From contig NZ_JAPUDY010000099.1 in NCBI RefSeq assembly GCF_027492855.1, positions 186,001 through 250,000 on the forward strand: a stretch of DNA of 64,000 bases. The letters run 5' to 3'. The position numbers and the translations under genes were made by a program. Position 1 is the stretch's first letter. Every line of letters begins with the position of its first letter. This DNA is from Acidovorax sp. Lineage in GTDB: Bacteria; Pseudomonadota; Gammaproteobacteria; Burkholderiales; Burkholderiaceae_C. A model generated the notes under the pieces. It was not told the DNA's origin and searched no databases. It saw nothing but the letters and a program-made list of their open reading frames with translations. Positions 1 through 8,995 of the stretch are shown piece by piece.

Positions 1-72
1 GTGGCGCATGTGGAGATGGCGTTTGACCCCCAAGTGATGGAGGCATGTATGCGGGAGATAGGGCGGGACTGA
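1..72 (+). CDS. C-terminal tail of an unidentified protein (5' end outside the window)
   Basis: An open frame runs from the first base to a TGA at 70-72. It gives 23 residues ending in CMREIGRD. The codons look ordinary for this genome and the frame stops just before a dispersed repeat, as expected for the end of a gene. The fragment is too short to assign a family. Confidence 0.35.
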   Translation: MAHVEMAFDPQVMEACMREIGRD

Positions 73-80
73 TTTTTGAT

Positions 81-141
81 AAAAAGTGCCGGTGGCGCTT
101 ATATATCAAGCGCTAGAAGCTATTGTTTTGATAGCAATTGC
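81..141. repeat. Dispersed 60-bp repeat, copy 1
   Basis: The core GCGCTTATATATCAAGCGC is an inverted repeat, flanked by AAAAAGTGCC on the left and GAAGCTATTGTTTTGATAGC on the right. The same layout recurs near 9.83, 11.07, 21.82, 25.72, 26.67 and 27.97 kb. It lies between the tail gene and the end of the GntR gene, where it could also act as a bidirectional hairpin terminator. Confidence 0.75.
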
Positions 142-156
142 TGCCGCCGCTGAGGA

Positions 157-876
157 TCACGGCTTCAGGTCGATTTCCATGCGCACGAAATCGCCCCGGT
201 AGGTGACTTCGCCCAGATAGATCACCCGCTGCTCTGGGCCGGTGAAGACGCGCCGCACTTCCGCCACCGGCGCGTTCACCTTGACTCCAAGGTGCCTGGC
301 CACCTCGACATCGGCGGTCGAGATCGTCAGCACCTGGCGGGCCGAGACGATGTCGACCGAGGGCATGCCCATCAGGATGGGAATGACGGTCTCCTTGCGA
401 AAGCGCGCAGGGTGCTTGGCGAAGATGGCGGCGTCCAGGTAGATGTTGATGATGCAGTAAGGCTGGCCGTTGCGGCTGTGAATGCGGCGCATGAAGACAT
501 ACTTGTCGGCCGCAACGCCGTCGTCTTCCGTCAGCAGGGGGCTGCGCGTCGATTCGTCGATGTTGAGAATCGCCGGGTGCGTGTCGCGATAGACGCTGGC
601 CAGGTTCTCGAGCGAGGTCTCGACCCGCAGCCACCGGTTGTCCTGCGGAGCGCCCGTCACGAAGGTGCCACGGCCCCGTTGTGGCGACACCAAACCGTCC
701 CGCGTGAGCCTGTCGATCGCCTGGCGCACGGTGACCTTGGCCACGTGGAACTCGTCCACCAGCTCGTCCAGCGACGGCAGCTTGTCTCCGTTTTTCCAGA
801 CGCCCTTCAGAATCCGCTGGCGAAAGAGATCCGAGAGCTGGACGTACAGCGGAGCGTGGGCGGTATCGAAGATCAT
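157..876 (-). CDS. GntR family transcriptional regulator, HutC/UTRA subfamily
   Basis: The product is 239 residues. Residues about 5-75 form a GntR winged helix (LYVQLSDLFRQRILKG, then KLPSLDELVDEFHVAKVTVR and the wing DGLVSPQRGRGTFV). Residues about 95-235 look like a UTRA ligand-binding domain. It is the last gene of a minus-strand run, 27 bp after the GMC oxidoreductase and co-directional with an ABC importer. It is therefore the obvious candidate regulator of that locus, probably sensing the imported compound or a product of it. A perfect inverted repeat at 5288-5323 in the divergent promoter is a plausible binding site. The ligand is unknown. Confidence 0.9.
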   Translation of the reverse strand: MIFDTAHAPLYVQLSDLFRQRILKGVWKNGDKLPSLDELVDEFHVAKVTVRQAIDRLTRDGLVSPQRGRGTFVTGAPQDNRWLRVETSLENLASVYRDTHPAILNIDESTRSPLLTEDDGVAADKYVFMRRIHSRNGQPYCIINIYLDAAIFAKHPARFRKETVIPILMGMPSVDIVSARQVLTISTADVEVARHLGVKVNAPVAEVRRVFTGPEQRVIYLGEVTYRGDFVRMEIDLKP

Positions 877-903
877 GGGGCCGGAGTATCCGTCAAGCGA
901 CGT

Positions 904-2529
904 CTAGCGGGTGGAGGATGCATCCTCCAGAATCAGCGCCGCGCCCTTCTCGCCGATCATGATTGAGGCGGCATTGGTGTTGGTGGACACCATGCGGGGC
1001 ATGACTGAAGCGTCCACCACCCTCAGCCGCTCGATGCCACGCACGCGCAGCCGTTCATCGACCACCGACCCGGCGTCGCCGCCCATGCGGCAGGTGCCGA
1101 CCGGGTGGAACACCGTTCCGCCCTTTTCGCGCGCGAACCGCTCCAGCGCGGCGGCGGTCGTCACATCGTTGCCGGGCAGGTATTCCTCGCCGGTCACCAG
1201 GTCGCGAAACGAGGGCTGTGCGTAGATATCACGCAGCATGCGCAGCCCCGCGACCAGAACCTTCGCATCGAGGGGCGCAGTCAGGTAGTTGGAAACGATG
1301 CGCGGCGCGGCCAACGGGTCGCTGCCCGTGATCTCCACGGTGCCGCGCGATTCGGGGCGGCATTGTGTGGCCGATGCCGAGAAACCGGAGAACCGGTGCA
1401 GGGGGTCGCCGGGCTTGTCGACCGACAAGGGCATGACGTTGAAGAGCACATCGGCACGGCCGCCGACCGCATGTTCGGTGCACGCCAGTCCGCCCACCTG
1501 CCCGGCGCCCACCGTGAGCGGCCCCTCGCCCTGGAACAGCCACTGCGCCCCCATCTTCGCCAGGCTGAACGGATTGCGCACCTCGTCGTTGAGCGACATG
1601 CGCCGCTTGAGCTTGACGATGACACGCGCCTGGTAGTGGTCCTGAAGGTTGTGGCCCACCTCGGGGGAGTGCGCTGCAACGGGAATGCCGTGTTTGGCAA
1701 GAAGAGCAGCATCGCCGATGCCGGAGAGTTGCAGCACCTGGGGCGACTGCAGCGCCCCGGCAGCAAGCACCACTTCGGCGTCGGCGCGCGTGCTCATCGG
1801 CTGGCCGTTTTGTACCCACTCGGCGCCCACGGCCCGGCCATTCTCCACAAGAATGCGCGTGACATGGCAGCCGGTTGCAATGGTCAGGTTGGGTCGTGAC
1901 TGCACCGGGCGCAGAAAAGCGGTGGCAGCGTCGGACCGCCACCGGCGGCCCAGCGTCAATTGGTAGGCGCCGACGCCTTCCGACTCTGCACCGTTGAAGT
2001 CGTCGTTGCGCTTGCAGCCGGATTCGACGGCGGCTTCCACCCACGCGGCGGTGTAGGGGTGTGCGTTGCGCAGGGGGGAGACATCCAGCTCACCGCTGGT
2101 GCCGTGGTAGGGTGAAGCCCCCCCGGCAAACCGCTCGGACTTCTTGAAGTAGGGCAGGACATCGTTGTACGCCCAGCCCGTGGCGCCGAGGCTCGCCCAG
2201 TCGTCAAAATCCTCGTGCTGGCCACGGATGTACAGCAGGCCGTTGATGATGCTCGACCCCCCCAGCGCCCGGCCACGCGGCCATTGGATGAGGCGGTTGC
2301 CCGTTTCGGCCTGGGCCTCTACTGGAAACTGGCGCGAAAAGCGCGGGTCGTAGATGGTTCTGAAGTAGCCCACGGGCAGCTTCAACCAGAAGTTGCGCGC
2401 CGCCGCTCCCGCTTCGAGCAGCAACACGCGCGCGGCGGGGTTGGTGCTGAGTCGGTTTGCAAGCACGCACCCGGCAGAGCCGCCGCCGATGACGATGTAG
2501 TCGAAGCCGGTGGCAGTGGCCTCGCTCAT
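904..2529 (-). CDS. GMC family FAD-dependent oxidoreductase (choline/alcohol dehydrogenase type)
   Basis: The product is 541 residues from the ATG at 2529, which overlaps the stop of the upstream substrate-binding-protein gene by four bases (ATGA). The N-terminal FAD-binding site reads YIVIGGGSAGCVLANRLS. The first GMC signature is RGRALGGSSIINGLLYIRG and the second GALQSPQVLQLSGIG. The C-terminal active-site region has HPVGTCRMG and later TNAASIMIGEKGA, giving the usual His/Asn pair. Such enzymes oxidise primary alcohols to aldehydes or acids using FAD. The operon partners (importer, GntR regulator, divergent enolase-superfamily enzyme) suggest it oxidises the imported substrate or a product of it. 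The substrate cannot be read from sequence. An upstream extension of the frame lies inside the neighbouring gene and is rejected. Confidence 0.9.
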   Translation of the reverse strand: MSEATATGFDYIVIGGGSAGCVLANRLSTNPAARVLLLEAGAAARNFWLKLPVGYFRTIYDPRFSRQFPVEAQAETGNRLIQWPRGRALGGSSIINGLLYIRGQHEDFDDWASLGATGWAYNDVLPYFKKSERFAGGASPYHGTSGELDVSPLRNAHPYTAAWVEAAVESGCKRNDDFNGAESEGVGAYQLTLGRRWRSDAATAFLRPVQSRPNLTIATGCHVTRILVENGRAVGAEWVQNGQPMSTRADAEVVLAAGALQSPQVLQLSGIGDAALLAKHGIPVAAHSPEVGHNLQDHYQARVIVKLKRRMSLNDEVRNPFSLAKMGAQWLFQGEGPLTVGAGQVGGLACTEHAVGGRADVLFNVMPLSVDKPGDPLHRFSGFSASATQCRPESRGTVEITGSDPLAAPRIVSNYLTAPLDAKVLVAGLRMLRDIYAQPSFRDLVTGEEYLPGNDVTTAAALERFAREKGGTVFHPVGTCRMGGDAGSVVDERLRVRGIERLRVVDASVMPRMVSTNTNAASIMIGEKGAALILEDASSTR

Positions 2530-3524
2530 GCCTTGATCGCTTCGAGATAGATCTTGGGGTCGAAGTAACGCTCGGCGGGCACGGGGCTGGCGATGTTCCC
2601 GCTTTGGGCAAAAAAGTCGCTCACCTGCTGCAGCCACCGGGTCACCGAACCGTCGGCGTACTTGGTGCGCCATTCGGCGGTAGAGAAATATTTGGCCTGC
2701 TTGAACTGGGCCTTGAACTCGGCCAGCGGAACATCTTTGTACTGGGTTTTCTGCAGCGTCTCGGCCGCCGCGTCGGGGTTGCCCACGATGGTGTCGTTGG
2801 CCTCTGCCCAGGCCGAAACCAGGCTACGGATGGCAGGTTTTTCGGCGTCATAGAAATCGCTTCTTGTGGCCCACCCGCCCATGATCGCCGCTTGCGGATA
2901 GAACGCTGAGGCGTCGATCAGCATCCGCGCGTTCGGCACCTTGGATCGGATGATCGTGTCGAAGGGAACCCAGAGCGCAACCGCGTTCACCGCGCCCGAC
3001 ACAAAAGACGTGACGGCATCGGCCATGCGCTGGTTGACGATCTGCACGTCCTTGGCTGGGTCCAGGTTGGCGGCCCGCAGGGCACGGTCCAGAAAGACAT
3101 GTGCGGTTGTCCCTGTGGTCGTGGAGATCTGCTTGCCCTTCAGGTCGGCGGTGGTCTTGATCGCGCTGTCGCGCACCCAGAGCTGGGCGGTTCCGTATTC
3201 GATGTTGTTCATCAAAAACACCTTGCCCTGGCCTCGCGCCGGAAAGTTCGACACCACCGCGCCGGTCGTCAGCACATCGAGGCTGCCGCCAATCATGGCC
3301 TGGAAGATTTCGAGGCCCGTGGTGAAGACGATCGGCTCGATGTCGAGCCCGTGTTTGGCGAAACTGCCCGCCTGCATGCCCAGCCACAGATGCCCGTCAA
3401 CGGCCGGGGTGTGGAGGTAGCCGACCCGCAATTTCTTGCGTGACTGCGCAAAAGCGGGCGCGGCAAGGCCCGCGATGGACGCGGCGGCGCCTGCCTTGAG
3501 AAGGGTTCTGCGGCTGGTGGTCAT
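2526..3524 (-). CDS. ABC transporter substrate-binding protein, NMT1/SsuA/TauA-like
   Basis: The product is 332 residues. It starts with a twin-arginine-like signal (TTSRRTLLKAGAAASIAGLA) and probable cleavage after PAFA. The mature part reads KLRVGYLHTPAVDGHLWLG, followed by the GSLDVLTTGAV region typical of periplasmic binding proteins for sulfonates, thiamine precursors and aromatic acids. A clear ribosome site (AAGGAGACACC) precedes the ATG. It belongs with the ATPase and permease upstream. The family covers many small organic anions, so the ligand is open. The divergent enolase-type enzyme hints at a hydroxy or sugar acid, which is inference. Confidence 0.88.
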   Translation of the reverse strand: MTTSRRTLLKAGAAASIAGLAAPAFAQSRKKLRVGYLHTPAVDGHLWLGMQAGSFAKHGLDIEPIVFTTGLEIFQAMIGGSLDVLTTGAVVSNFPARGQGKVFLMNNIEYGTAQLWVRDSAIKTTADLKGKQISTTTGTTAHVFLDRALRAANLDPAKDVQIVNQRMADAVTSFVSGAVNAVALWVPFDTIIRSKVPNARMLIDASAFYPQAAIMGGWATRSDFYDAEKPAIRSLVSAWAEANDTIVGNPDAAAETLQKTQYKDVPLAEFKAQFKQAKYFSTAEWRTKYADGSVTRWLQQVSDFFAQSGNIASPVPAERYFDPKIYLEAIKA

Positions 3525-3594
3525 GGTGTCTCCTTGCAGTGGGTAATGCGGAATCGCGTTCTATATTTCTGAAGGCATACGGGTGTAAGTGGAC

Positions 3595-4458
3595 TCAATC
3601 GGTCGAACGCACGGACTGCCGGGCCTGGGCTGCGTACTCAAACATCACCAGCTCCCGGATTTCGCGGCTCATCTCGATGAAGCGGGGGTCTTCGTGGATC
3701 CGCTCCGACCGGGGGTAGCCAAAAGGCACGTCAAACACCTTGCGCACCTTCGAGGGGCGGGCAGTGACCACAACGATCTTGGACGAGAGGTAGATGGCTT
3801 CGTCCACCGAGTGGGTGATCAGCATCACCGTTTTGCCTTCGGTCTGCAGCACTTCAAGCAGCAGGTCTTGCATGGCGGTGCGGGTTTGCGCATCCAGGGC
3901 GCCGAAGGGCTCGTCCATCAGCAGAAACTGCGGCTTGACGGCGTAGGCGCGTGCAATCGCCAGCCGCTGGCGCATGCCGCCAGACAGGTGCTTCGGAAAG
4001 TGGTCGGCAAAGTCGCTCAGGCCCATCAGTTGCATGTAGCGCTGGCAGATCTCGGCCCGCTCGCGCTGGCCCAGCCGGTTGGCCCCAAGCTTCAGGCCGA
4101 ACTCGATGTTGGCGCGCACCGTGAGCCAGGGGAACACGCCGTACTCCTGAAAGATCACACCGCGATCGGGCCCTGGCTCCTTCACGAGCTGGCCGTCCAG
4201 CGTCACGGTGCCCGAGGTGGGCTTCACAAAGCCTCCGACGATGTTCATCAGCGTCGTTTTGCCGCAGCCCGAGGGGCCGATGATCGACACGAACTCGCCG
4301 TCCCGGATGTCCAGCGTCACGCCATCGACCACCCGCATCGGCCCCGTTGCCGTGGGGAAGTCCACCGTGACGTTTTCGAACCGGATCCTGACCTTCTGGT
4401 CTGCGTTGGGCGGGGGCGCTGCGGTGTCTGGTCCGCGCAGTTCGGTAGAAGTGGTCAT
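3595..4458 (-). CDS. ABC transporter ATP-binding protein, SsuB/TauB-like
   Basis: The product is 287 residues. Walker A is GPSGCGKTT, the Q-loop region reads VIFQEYGVFPW, the signature is LSGGMRQR and Walker B is FLLMDEPFGALD, followed by the switch histidine in LITHSVDEA. About 25 extra N-terminal residues precede the fold. It energises the importer formed with the adjacent permease (18 bp upstream) and the binding protein (70 bp downstream). All catalytic motifs are intact. Confidence 0.92.
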   Translation of the reverse strand: MTTSTELRGPDTAAPPPNADQKVRIRFENVTVDFPTATGPMRVVDGVTLDIRDGEFVSIIGPSGCGKTTLMNIVGGFVKPTSGTVTLDGQLVKEPGPDRGVIFQEYGVFPWLTVRANIEFGLKLGANRLGQRERAEICQRYMQLMGLSDFADHFPKHLSGGMRQRLAIARAYAVKPQFLLMDEPFGALDAQTRTAMQDLLLEVLQTEGKTVMLITHSVDEAIYLSSKIVVVTARPSKVRKVFDVPFGYPRSERIHEDPRFIEMSREIRELVMFEYAAQARQSVRSTD

Positions 4459-4475
4459 GGGGGGTGCGATGCGTT

Positions 4476-5243
4476 TCAGGCGATGCGGTCTTGCCAGGCG
4501 ACCAGGCGGCGGCTGGCGGCCCTGAGCGCAAGGTCCATGAGCATCGCGATGAGGCCGATGCAGATGATTCCGACATAGATCACGTCCAGCTGGAAGAACG
4601 AGGAGGCGTTCTGGATGAGCGCGCCCAGGCCCTGCTGGGCGGCGATCAGCTCAGAGGCCACCAGGGTGGCCCAGGCCACGCCGAGCGCCACCCGGATGGC
4701 GGTCAGGATGTGCGGCACCGTCAGCGGAATGATGACCTTGGCAAAAATCTCCAGGTCGGTGGCGCCCAGCGTGCGGGCCACGCGCACGAAGATCGGATTG
4801 ATCTGCGCGATGCCCTCGTACATCACGATCACACCGGCGAAGAACGATGCATAAAAAAGGATCACGGTCTTGGCCGATTCGCCGATCCCGAAATAAACAA
4901 TGACCAGCGGTATCAGCGCGATGGGTGGGAGTGCGCGAAAGAAGTTGATGACGGGATCGATGAAGAGCCGAAGGCCGCGGTACCAGCCCAGGCAAAAACC
5001 AACCGGCACGGCCACGGCGATGCCCAGGGCCACGCCGGTGAACACGCGGCGTGTGGACATCCAGATGTCCAGCCACAGGCGGTCTTTGGAAAGCTCGATG
5101 AACTTGTGGAACACCGCAGCGGGCGAGGGCACGAGGGCCGGACTCACGAGCCCGCTGGCCCGCACCCCAAGCCACAGCGCAAGAATGCACAGCCAGGGCG
5201 CCGCAATGAGCAGCGGCCGCGAGATGACGGAGGGAAGACGCAT
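4476..5243 (-). CDS. ABC transporter permease, SsuC/TauC-like
   Basis: The ATG at 5243 gives 255 residues. There are about six membrane segments, beginning with LLIAAPWLCILALWLGVRA. The cytoplasmic loop includes RTLGATDLEIFAKVIIPLTVP, the EAA-type contact with the ATPase. An in-frame ATG at 5303 would add 20 residues but lies inside the inverted repeat that I take to be the operator, so 5243 is preferred although no strong ribosome site precedes it. This is the first gene of the importer operon. Confidence 0.85.
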   Translation of the reverse strand: MRLPSVISRPLLIAAPWLCILALWLGVRASGLVSPALVPSPAAVFHKFIELSKDRLWLDIWMSTRRVFTGVALGIAVAVPVGFCLGWYRGLRLFIDPVINFFRALPPIALIPLVIVYFGIGESAKTVILFYASFFAGVIVMYEGIAQINPIFVRVARTLGATDLEIFAKVIIPLTVPHILTAIRVALGVAWATLVASELIAAQQGLGALIQNASSFFQLDVIYVGIICIGLIAMLMDLALRAASRRLVAWQDRIA

Positions 5244-5287
5244 GGTGGCTTGCTGGGTGGATGGCAGGGAAAAATGGGGTTGCACGC

Positions 5288-5323
5288 TTGAAGTGATAAA
5301 CATACTATAGACCATCACTTCAA
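5288..5323. promoter_or_regulatory. Perfect inverted repeat in the divergent promoter, candidate GntR operator
   Basis: The arms TTGAAGTGAT (5288-5297) and ATCACTTCAA (5314-5323) are perfect complements separated by 16 bases. The spacer carries CATACTATAG, which offers a -10-like hexamer on each strand. The right arm ends 10 bases before the ATG of the enolase-superfamily gene and the left arm is 44 bases from the permease ATG. This is the layout expected for a repressor controlling both divergent units. Confidence 0.6.
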
Positions 5324-5333
5324 ATGTATTTCC

Positions 5334-6500
5334 ATGGAAAACCCGGATGCCTCGACCTCCTTGGTCACCCAGCCTTTCACCTTGGCGCGTGTGGAGGCCT
5401 TCGTCCTGCGCTGGCCCGTCGTGCGCCCTGTCCAGACCTCGTTTGGCACCATGCACGACCGGCCGGCCGTGCTGGTGCGGGCCGAGGATGCAGATGGCGC
5501 CGTGGGCTGGGGCGAGATCTGGTGCAACTTTCCGGGCTGCGGCGCGGAACACCGTGCCCGCCTTCTCGAAACCGTCGTGGCGCCGTTGGTAGTGGGGCAA
5601 GCATTTGGTTCGGCGCAGGCCGCTTTTGAGCGAATGAGCGCGCGCACGGCGGTGCTGGCCATCCAGTCTGGCGAGCCGGGGCCCCTCGCGCAGGTGGTCG
5701 CGGGTGTGGATCTGGCGGTGTGGGATCTGCTGTCGCGCCGGGCGGGTGTGCCGCTGTGGCGGTTTTTGGGCGGTGTGTCAGGGGTGGTCGATGTTTACGC
5801 AAGCGGCATCAACCCCGACCGCCCGCAAGACACGGTGCTGGCCAAACAGGCCGAGGGGTACCGCGCGTTCAAGCTCAAGATCGGGTTTGGTGACGACAGG
5901 GACATTGCCAACGTCACGGCGGTGCACTCAAGCCTGCCTGCGGGCACCCCATTCATGCTGGATGCCAACCAGGCCTGGGACCTGGAGGGCGCGCTGCGGA
6001 TGACAGATCGCCTGCGCGACTTCGCACCCACATGGCTGGAGGAGCCGCTGCGCGCCGACCGCCCCGTGGCGGAATGGACCCGGCTGGCGGAGAGCACCCA
6101 CATCCCGCTTGCAGGCGGCGAGAACCTGATCGGCCCGGAGGCCTTCAACACCATGATCGCCAGTTGGGCGCTGGCGGTGGTGCAGCCGGACCTGGCCAAG
6201 TGGGGCGGGGTGTCGGGCTGCTTGCCGGTGATCGACAGGATTCATGATGCAGCGCTGTGCTACTGCCCGCATTTTCTGGGCGCAGGCATCGGCCAACTCG
6301 CTTCGGCGCATGTGCTGGCGGCCCGGGGGCGTGCCGGGGGCATGCTCGAAATCGACTCCAACGAGAACCCGCTGCGCACCGTGCTCAGCCCGGCCCTGAA
6401 TACGATCGTTGACGGCAAGGCCAGCCTTGGGGACGCAGCAGGCCTGGGCGTGGAGCCCGACCTGGCACAACTGCGCGATCTGTGCCGGTCAGGCCGGTGA
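5334..6500 (+). CDS. Enolase-superfamily enzyme, mandelate racemase/muconate lactonizing type
   Basis: The product is 388 residues. The catalytic barrel carries AFKLKIGFG (the KxK motif), then the metal ligands in MLDANQAWD, WLEEPLRAD and AGGENL. These are followed by VQPDLAKWGGVSG and CPHFLGAGIG, whose Asp and His could form the dyad seen in the mandelate racemase subgroup. Members are racemases, lactonizing enzymes or acid-sugar dehydratases that act by abstracting a proton next to a carboxylate. It is transcribed away from the importer/GMC/GntR operon across a shared operator-like repeat, so all five genes probably serve one pathway. The substrate is not recognisable. Confidence 0.85.
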   Translation: MENPDASTSLVTQPFTLARVEAFVLRWPVVRPVQTSFGTMHDRPAVLVRAEDADGAVGWGEIWCNFPGCGAEHRARLLETVVAPLVVGQAFGSAQAAFERMSARTAVLAIQSGEPGPLAQVVAGVDLAVWDLLSRRAGVPLWRFLGGVSGVVDVYASGINPDRPQDTVLAKQAEGYRAFKLKIGFGDDRDIANVTAVHSSLPAGTPFMLDANQAWDLEGALRMTDRLRDFAPTWLEEPLRADRPVAEWTRLAESTHIPLAGGENLIGPEAFNTMIASWALAVVQPDLAKWGGVSGCLPVIDRIHDAALCYCPHFLGAGIGQLASAHVLAARGRAGGMLEIDSNENPLRTVLSPALNTIVDGKASLGDAAGLGVEPDLAQLRDLCRSGR

Positions 6501-6523
6501 TTCGCCTATATCGCCTACGCTGC

Positions 6524-7369
6524 CTACGCCGTCTGCGCCTCGGGCGTGCGCTGGTCGGCCGCGAATTCGGGCTGGTTGCGCAGCCGCTCGTAGATGGGCG
6601 CAAAGTCCGCTGCCGTCATGTCGAAGAGCTGCTCGAAGCTGTCGATCACGAAATAGGTCTGCTGGTAGGTGTCGATCTTGTAGCGGGTGCGCATGGTGCG
6701 CTCCAACTGCAGCGGCAGGCGCTGGGGCTCAGGGCTTTGCACCGAATAGGCCAACTCGCCCGATGAGCTCAAGATGCCCGCACCATAGGCCCGCAGGCCC
6801 TGCGCTTCGCGGATCAGGCCGAACTCGATGGTGTACCAGTACAGGCGGCTCAGCATCTCGCAGGAGCCCAGGCCCTGGGCCTTGAGTCCGCCCTGGCCGT
6901 AGCGCTGCACGTAGTCGGCAAACACCGGGTTGAACAGCAGCGGCACATGGCCAAACAGGTCATGAAAAATGTCCGGCTCGACGATGTACTCGAACTCCTC
7001 GGGCTTGCGGATCCAGTCCGTCACCGGGAACTTGCGGTTGGCCAGCAGCGTGAAGAACGGCACCTCGGGGATCAGGCCCGGCACGCCCACCAGCTCCCAG
7101 CCGGTGGCTTTGTACAGGCGCTCATTCACCTCTTCGAAGCGCGGAATGCGGTCGCTCTCGCCCAGCGAGGGCAGGGCGGCGATGAAGGCATCGCTGGCAA
7201 GACCGGGCAGCAGGGCCACCTGGCGCTCGTACAGGCGCCGGTAGGTGTCGTGGTCTGCCTCGGTGTAGGCCGCAAAGTTCTGCGGGCAGGTGTAGTCGGC
7301 GGATGCGCGGCTGTAATCGCCGCGCGGAGGGCGCTCGCTGGCGCCATAGACAACGGGTTCGACGGCCAT
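6524..7369 (-). CDS. phhA: Phenylalanine-4-hydroxylase
   Basis: The product is 281 residues, the usual bacterial length. It converts phenylalanine to tyrosine using tetrahydrobiopterin, O2 and non-haem iron. The iron ligands are visible as His136 and His141 in HDLFGHVPLL and Glu182 in YWYTIEFGLI. No regulatory domain is present, as is normal for bacteria. The gene starts 12 bp after hpd on the same strand. The two form an operon that takes phenylalanine to tyrosine and, after transamination encoded elsewhere, 4-hydroxyphenylpyruvate to homogentisate. Confidence 0.97.
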   Translation of the reverse strand: MAVEPVVYGASERPPRGDYSRASADYTCPQNFAAYTEADHDTYRRLYERQVALLPGLASDAFIAALPSLGESDRIPRFEEVNERLYKATGWELVGVPGLIPEVPFFTLLANRKFPVTDWIRKPEEFEYIVEPDIFHDLFGHVPLLFNPVFADYVQRYGQGGLKAQGLGSCEMLSRLYWYTIEFGLIREAQGLRAYGAGILSSSGELAYSVQSPEPQRLPLQLERTMRTRYKIDTYQQTYFVIDSFEQLFDMTAADFAPIYERLRNQPEFAADQRTPEAQTA

Positions 7370-7381
7370 GGCGTGCTCCGC

Positions 7382-8503
7382 TCAGGGCTTTTTGGTGTCG
7401 ATCACGCCGCGCTGGATCTGGTCGCGCTCCAGCGACTCGAACAGCGCCTTGAAGTTGCCTTCGCCAAAACCGTCGCGGTAGTCGCCCTCGCGCTGGATGA
7501 ACTCGAAGAACACCGGGCCCAGCATGGGGGTGGAGAAGATTTGCAGCAGCAGGCGCGGTGTGCCGTCGGCGGTGGTGCCGTCCAGCAAAATGCCGCGCGA
7601 CTGCAGCTCGGGCACGGGCTGGCCGTGGCCGGGCAGGCGGGTGTCCAGATTGCCGTAATAGACATCGTTGGGCGCGGTGGCCAGCGGCACGCCAGCCAGG
7701 CCCAGCTTGTCCACCACTTCGAGCAGGTTGTCGCAGATCAGCGCGATGTGCTGGATGCCTTCGCCGTTGAACTGCATGAGGAACTCTTCGATCTGGCCGC
7801 CACCTTGCTTGGCTTCTTCGTTCAGCGGGATGCGGATCTTGCCGTCCGGCGCGGTCATGGCCTTGGAGGTGAGGCCCGTGTATTCGCCCTGGATGTCGAA
7901 GTAGCGGATTTCGCGGAAGCCGAACAGCTTCTCGTAGAAATTGGCCCAGAAGCCCATGCGACCCCGGTACACGTTGTGCGTGAGGTGGTCGATGAGGTTC
8001 AGGCCGTGGCCTGCAGGGCGGCGGTCCACACCGTCGATGAACTCGAAGTCGATGTCGTAGATGGACTTGCCGTCTTCAAAACGGTCGATCAGGTACAGCG
8101 GCGCGCCGCCAATGCCCTTGATGGCGGGCAGGCGCAGCTCCATGGGGCCGGTGGGGATTTCGATGGGCTGAGCGCCCAACTCCAGCGCGCGGTTGTAGGC
8201 CTTGTGTGCATCCTTCACGCGAAACGCCAGGCCGCAGGCCGAGGGGCCGTGCTCGGCGCCGAAATAGGCGGCCTGGCTGTGGGGTTCGCGGTTGAGGATG
8301 AAGTTGATGCCGTTCTGGCGGTACAGCACCACGTCCTTGGAGCGGTGCTTGGCCACGAGCGTGAAACCCAGCTTTTCAAACACCGCCTCCAGCACGCCGG
8401 GCGTGGGCGAGGTGAATTCGACGAACTCGAAGCCCATCAGGCCCATGGGGTTGTCCCAGGCTTCGAGTTGGGCGGTGGTTTGTTGCGGCAGTGCTGCGGT
8501 CAT
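7382..8503 (-). CDS. hpd: 4-hydroxyphenylpyruvate dioxygenase
   Basis: The product is 373 residues from the ATG at 8503, chosen because a GGAG site lies just upstream. It makes homogentisate from 4-hydroxyphenylpyruvate with Fe(II) and O2. The two vicinal-oxygen-chelate halves are present. The iron ligands are the His in [12 protein letters not shown], the His in [11 protein letters not shown] and the Glu in [12 protein letters not shown] near the C-terminus. It is the first gene of the hpd-phhA operon. An inverted repeat 54-91 bases upstream may be a regulator site. Confidence 0.97.
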   Translation of the reverse strand: MTAALPQQTTAQLEAWDNPMGLMGFEFVEFTSPTPGVLEAVFEKLGFTLVAKHRSKDVVLYRQNGINFILNREPHSQAAYFGAEHGPSACGLAFRVKDAHKAYNRALELGAQPIEIPTGPMELRLPAIKGIGGAPLYLIDRFEDGKSIYDIDFEFIDGVDRRPAGHGLNLIDHLTHNVYRGRMGFWANFYEKLFGFREIRYFDIQGEYTGLTSKAMTAPDGKIRIPLNEEAKQGGGQIEEFLMQFNGEGIQHIALICDNLLEVVDKLGLAGVPLATAPNDVYYGNLDTRLPGHGQPVPELQSRGILLDGTTADGTPRLLLQIFSTPMLGPVFFEFIQREGDYRDGFGEGNFKALFESLERDQIQRGVIDTKKP

Positions 8504-8533
8504 GGGGTGTCTCCGGCATTCGTTGTTGATGAA

Positions 8534-8594
8534 TGTCATGAACTGTAGGCGCGTACTGCCTCATGTTTCTGGCGAAATCAAGTGTCATGAGGCA
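8534..8594. promoter_or_regulatory. Inverted and direct repeats upstream of hpd, within a 492-bp gene-free region
   Basis: TGCCTCATG (8557-8565) and CATGAGGCA (8586-8594) are perfect complements with a 20-base spacer. The octamer TGTCATGA occurs at 8534-8541 and again at 8583-8590. This sits upstream of the hpd-phhA operon where an activator or repressor would bind. The rest of the gap (8595-8995) shows no convincing gene. It should contain the promoter of the small exported protein gene at 8996. Confidence 0.4.
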
Positions 8595-8995
8595 TTGATT
8601 TGCAGGAATTTTGTGAATGATCAAATTTTGGCGCAAGTTGAAAGCGCGCTGCGACTGTTTTGATCCCGGCCAATAGCGTGCTGGCAGCACCTTCAATGCA
8701 AAAAGCGCCGCCAATCACGCCGAGCTTCGTGCGCCCCTAAAAGCAGACCGTGCCATCCACAACCGCCGCGCCGCACTGAGCGCTGACCCATCCCCTTGCC
8801 GCGGATTGTTTCGATATCCAGAACAGTCAGTTCGTGACTGAATGGTTTTTCTCTGAACTCCATCGGCGTACAGTTCAACCCATCGATGAGCCGAACCCGC
8901 AAGGCGACTCACCGAACCCAGGGTTGAGGCAGTTTTCTTAGTTGGTTTGCCCCTGGTTTTTTTGAGACGCTTTTTTAACTTTAAGGACTTTGATC

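Noticed and set aside
6947-8548. Long open frame on the plus strand opposite phhA and hpd
   Set aside because: It is antisense to two well-supported enzymes with conserved catalytic residues. Such shadows are common in high-G+C DNA, and the translation has no recognisable domain.
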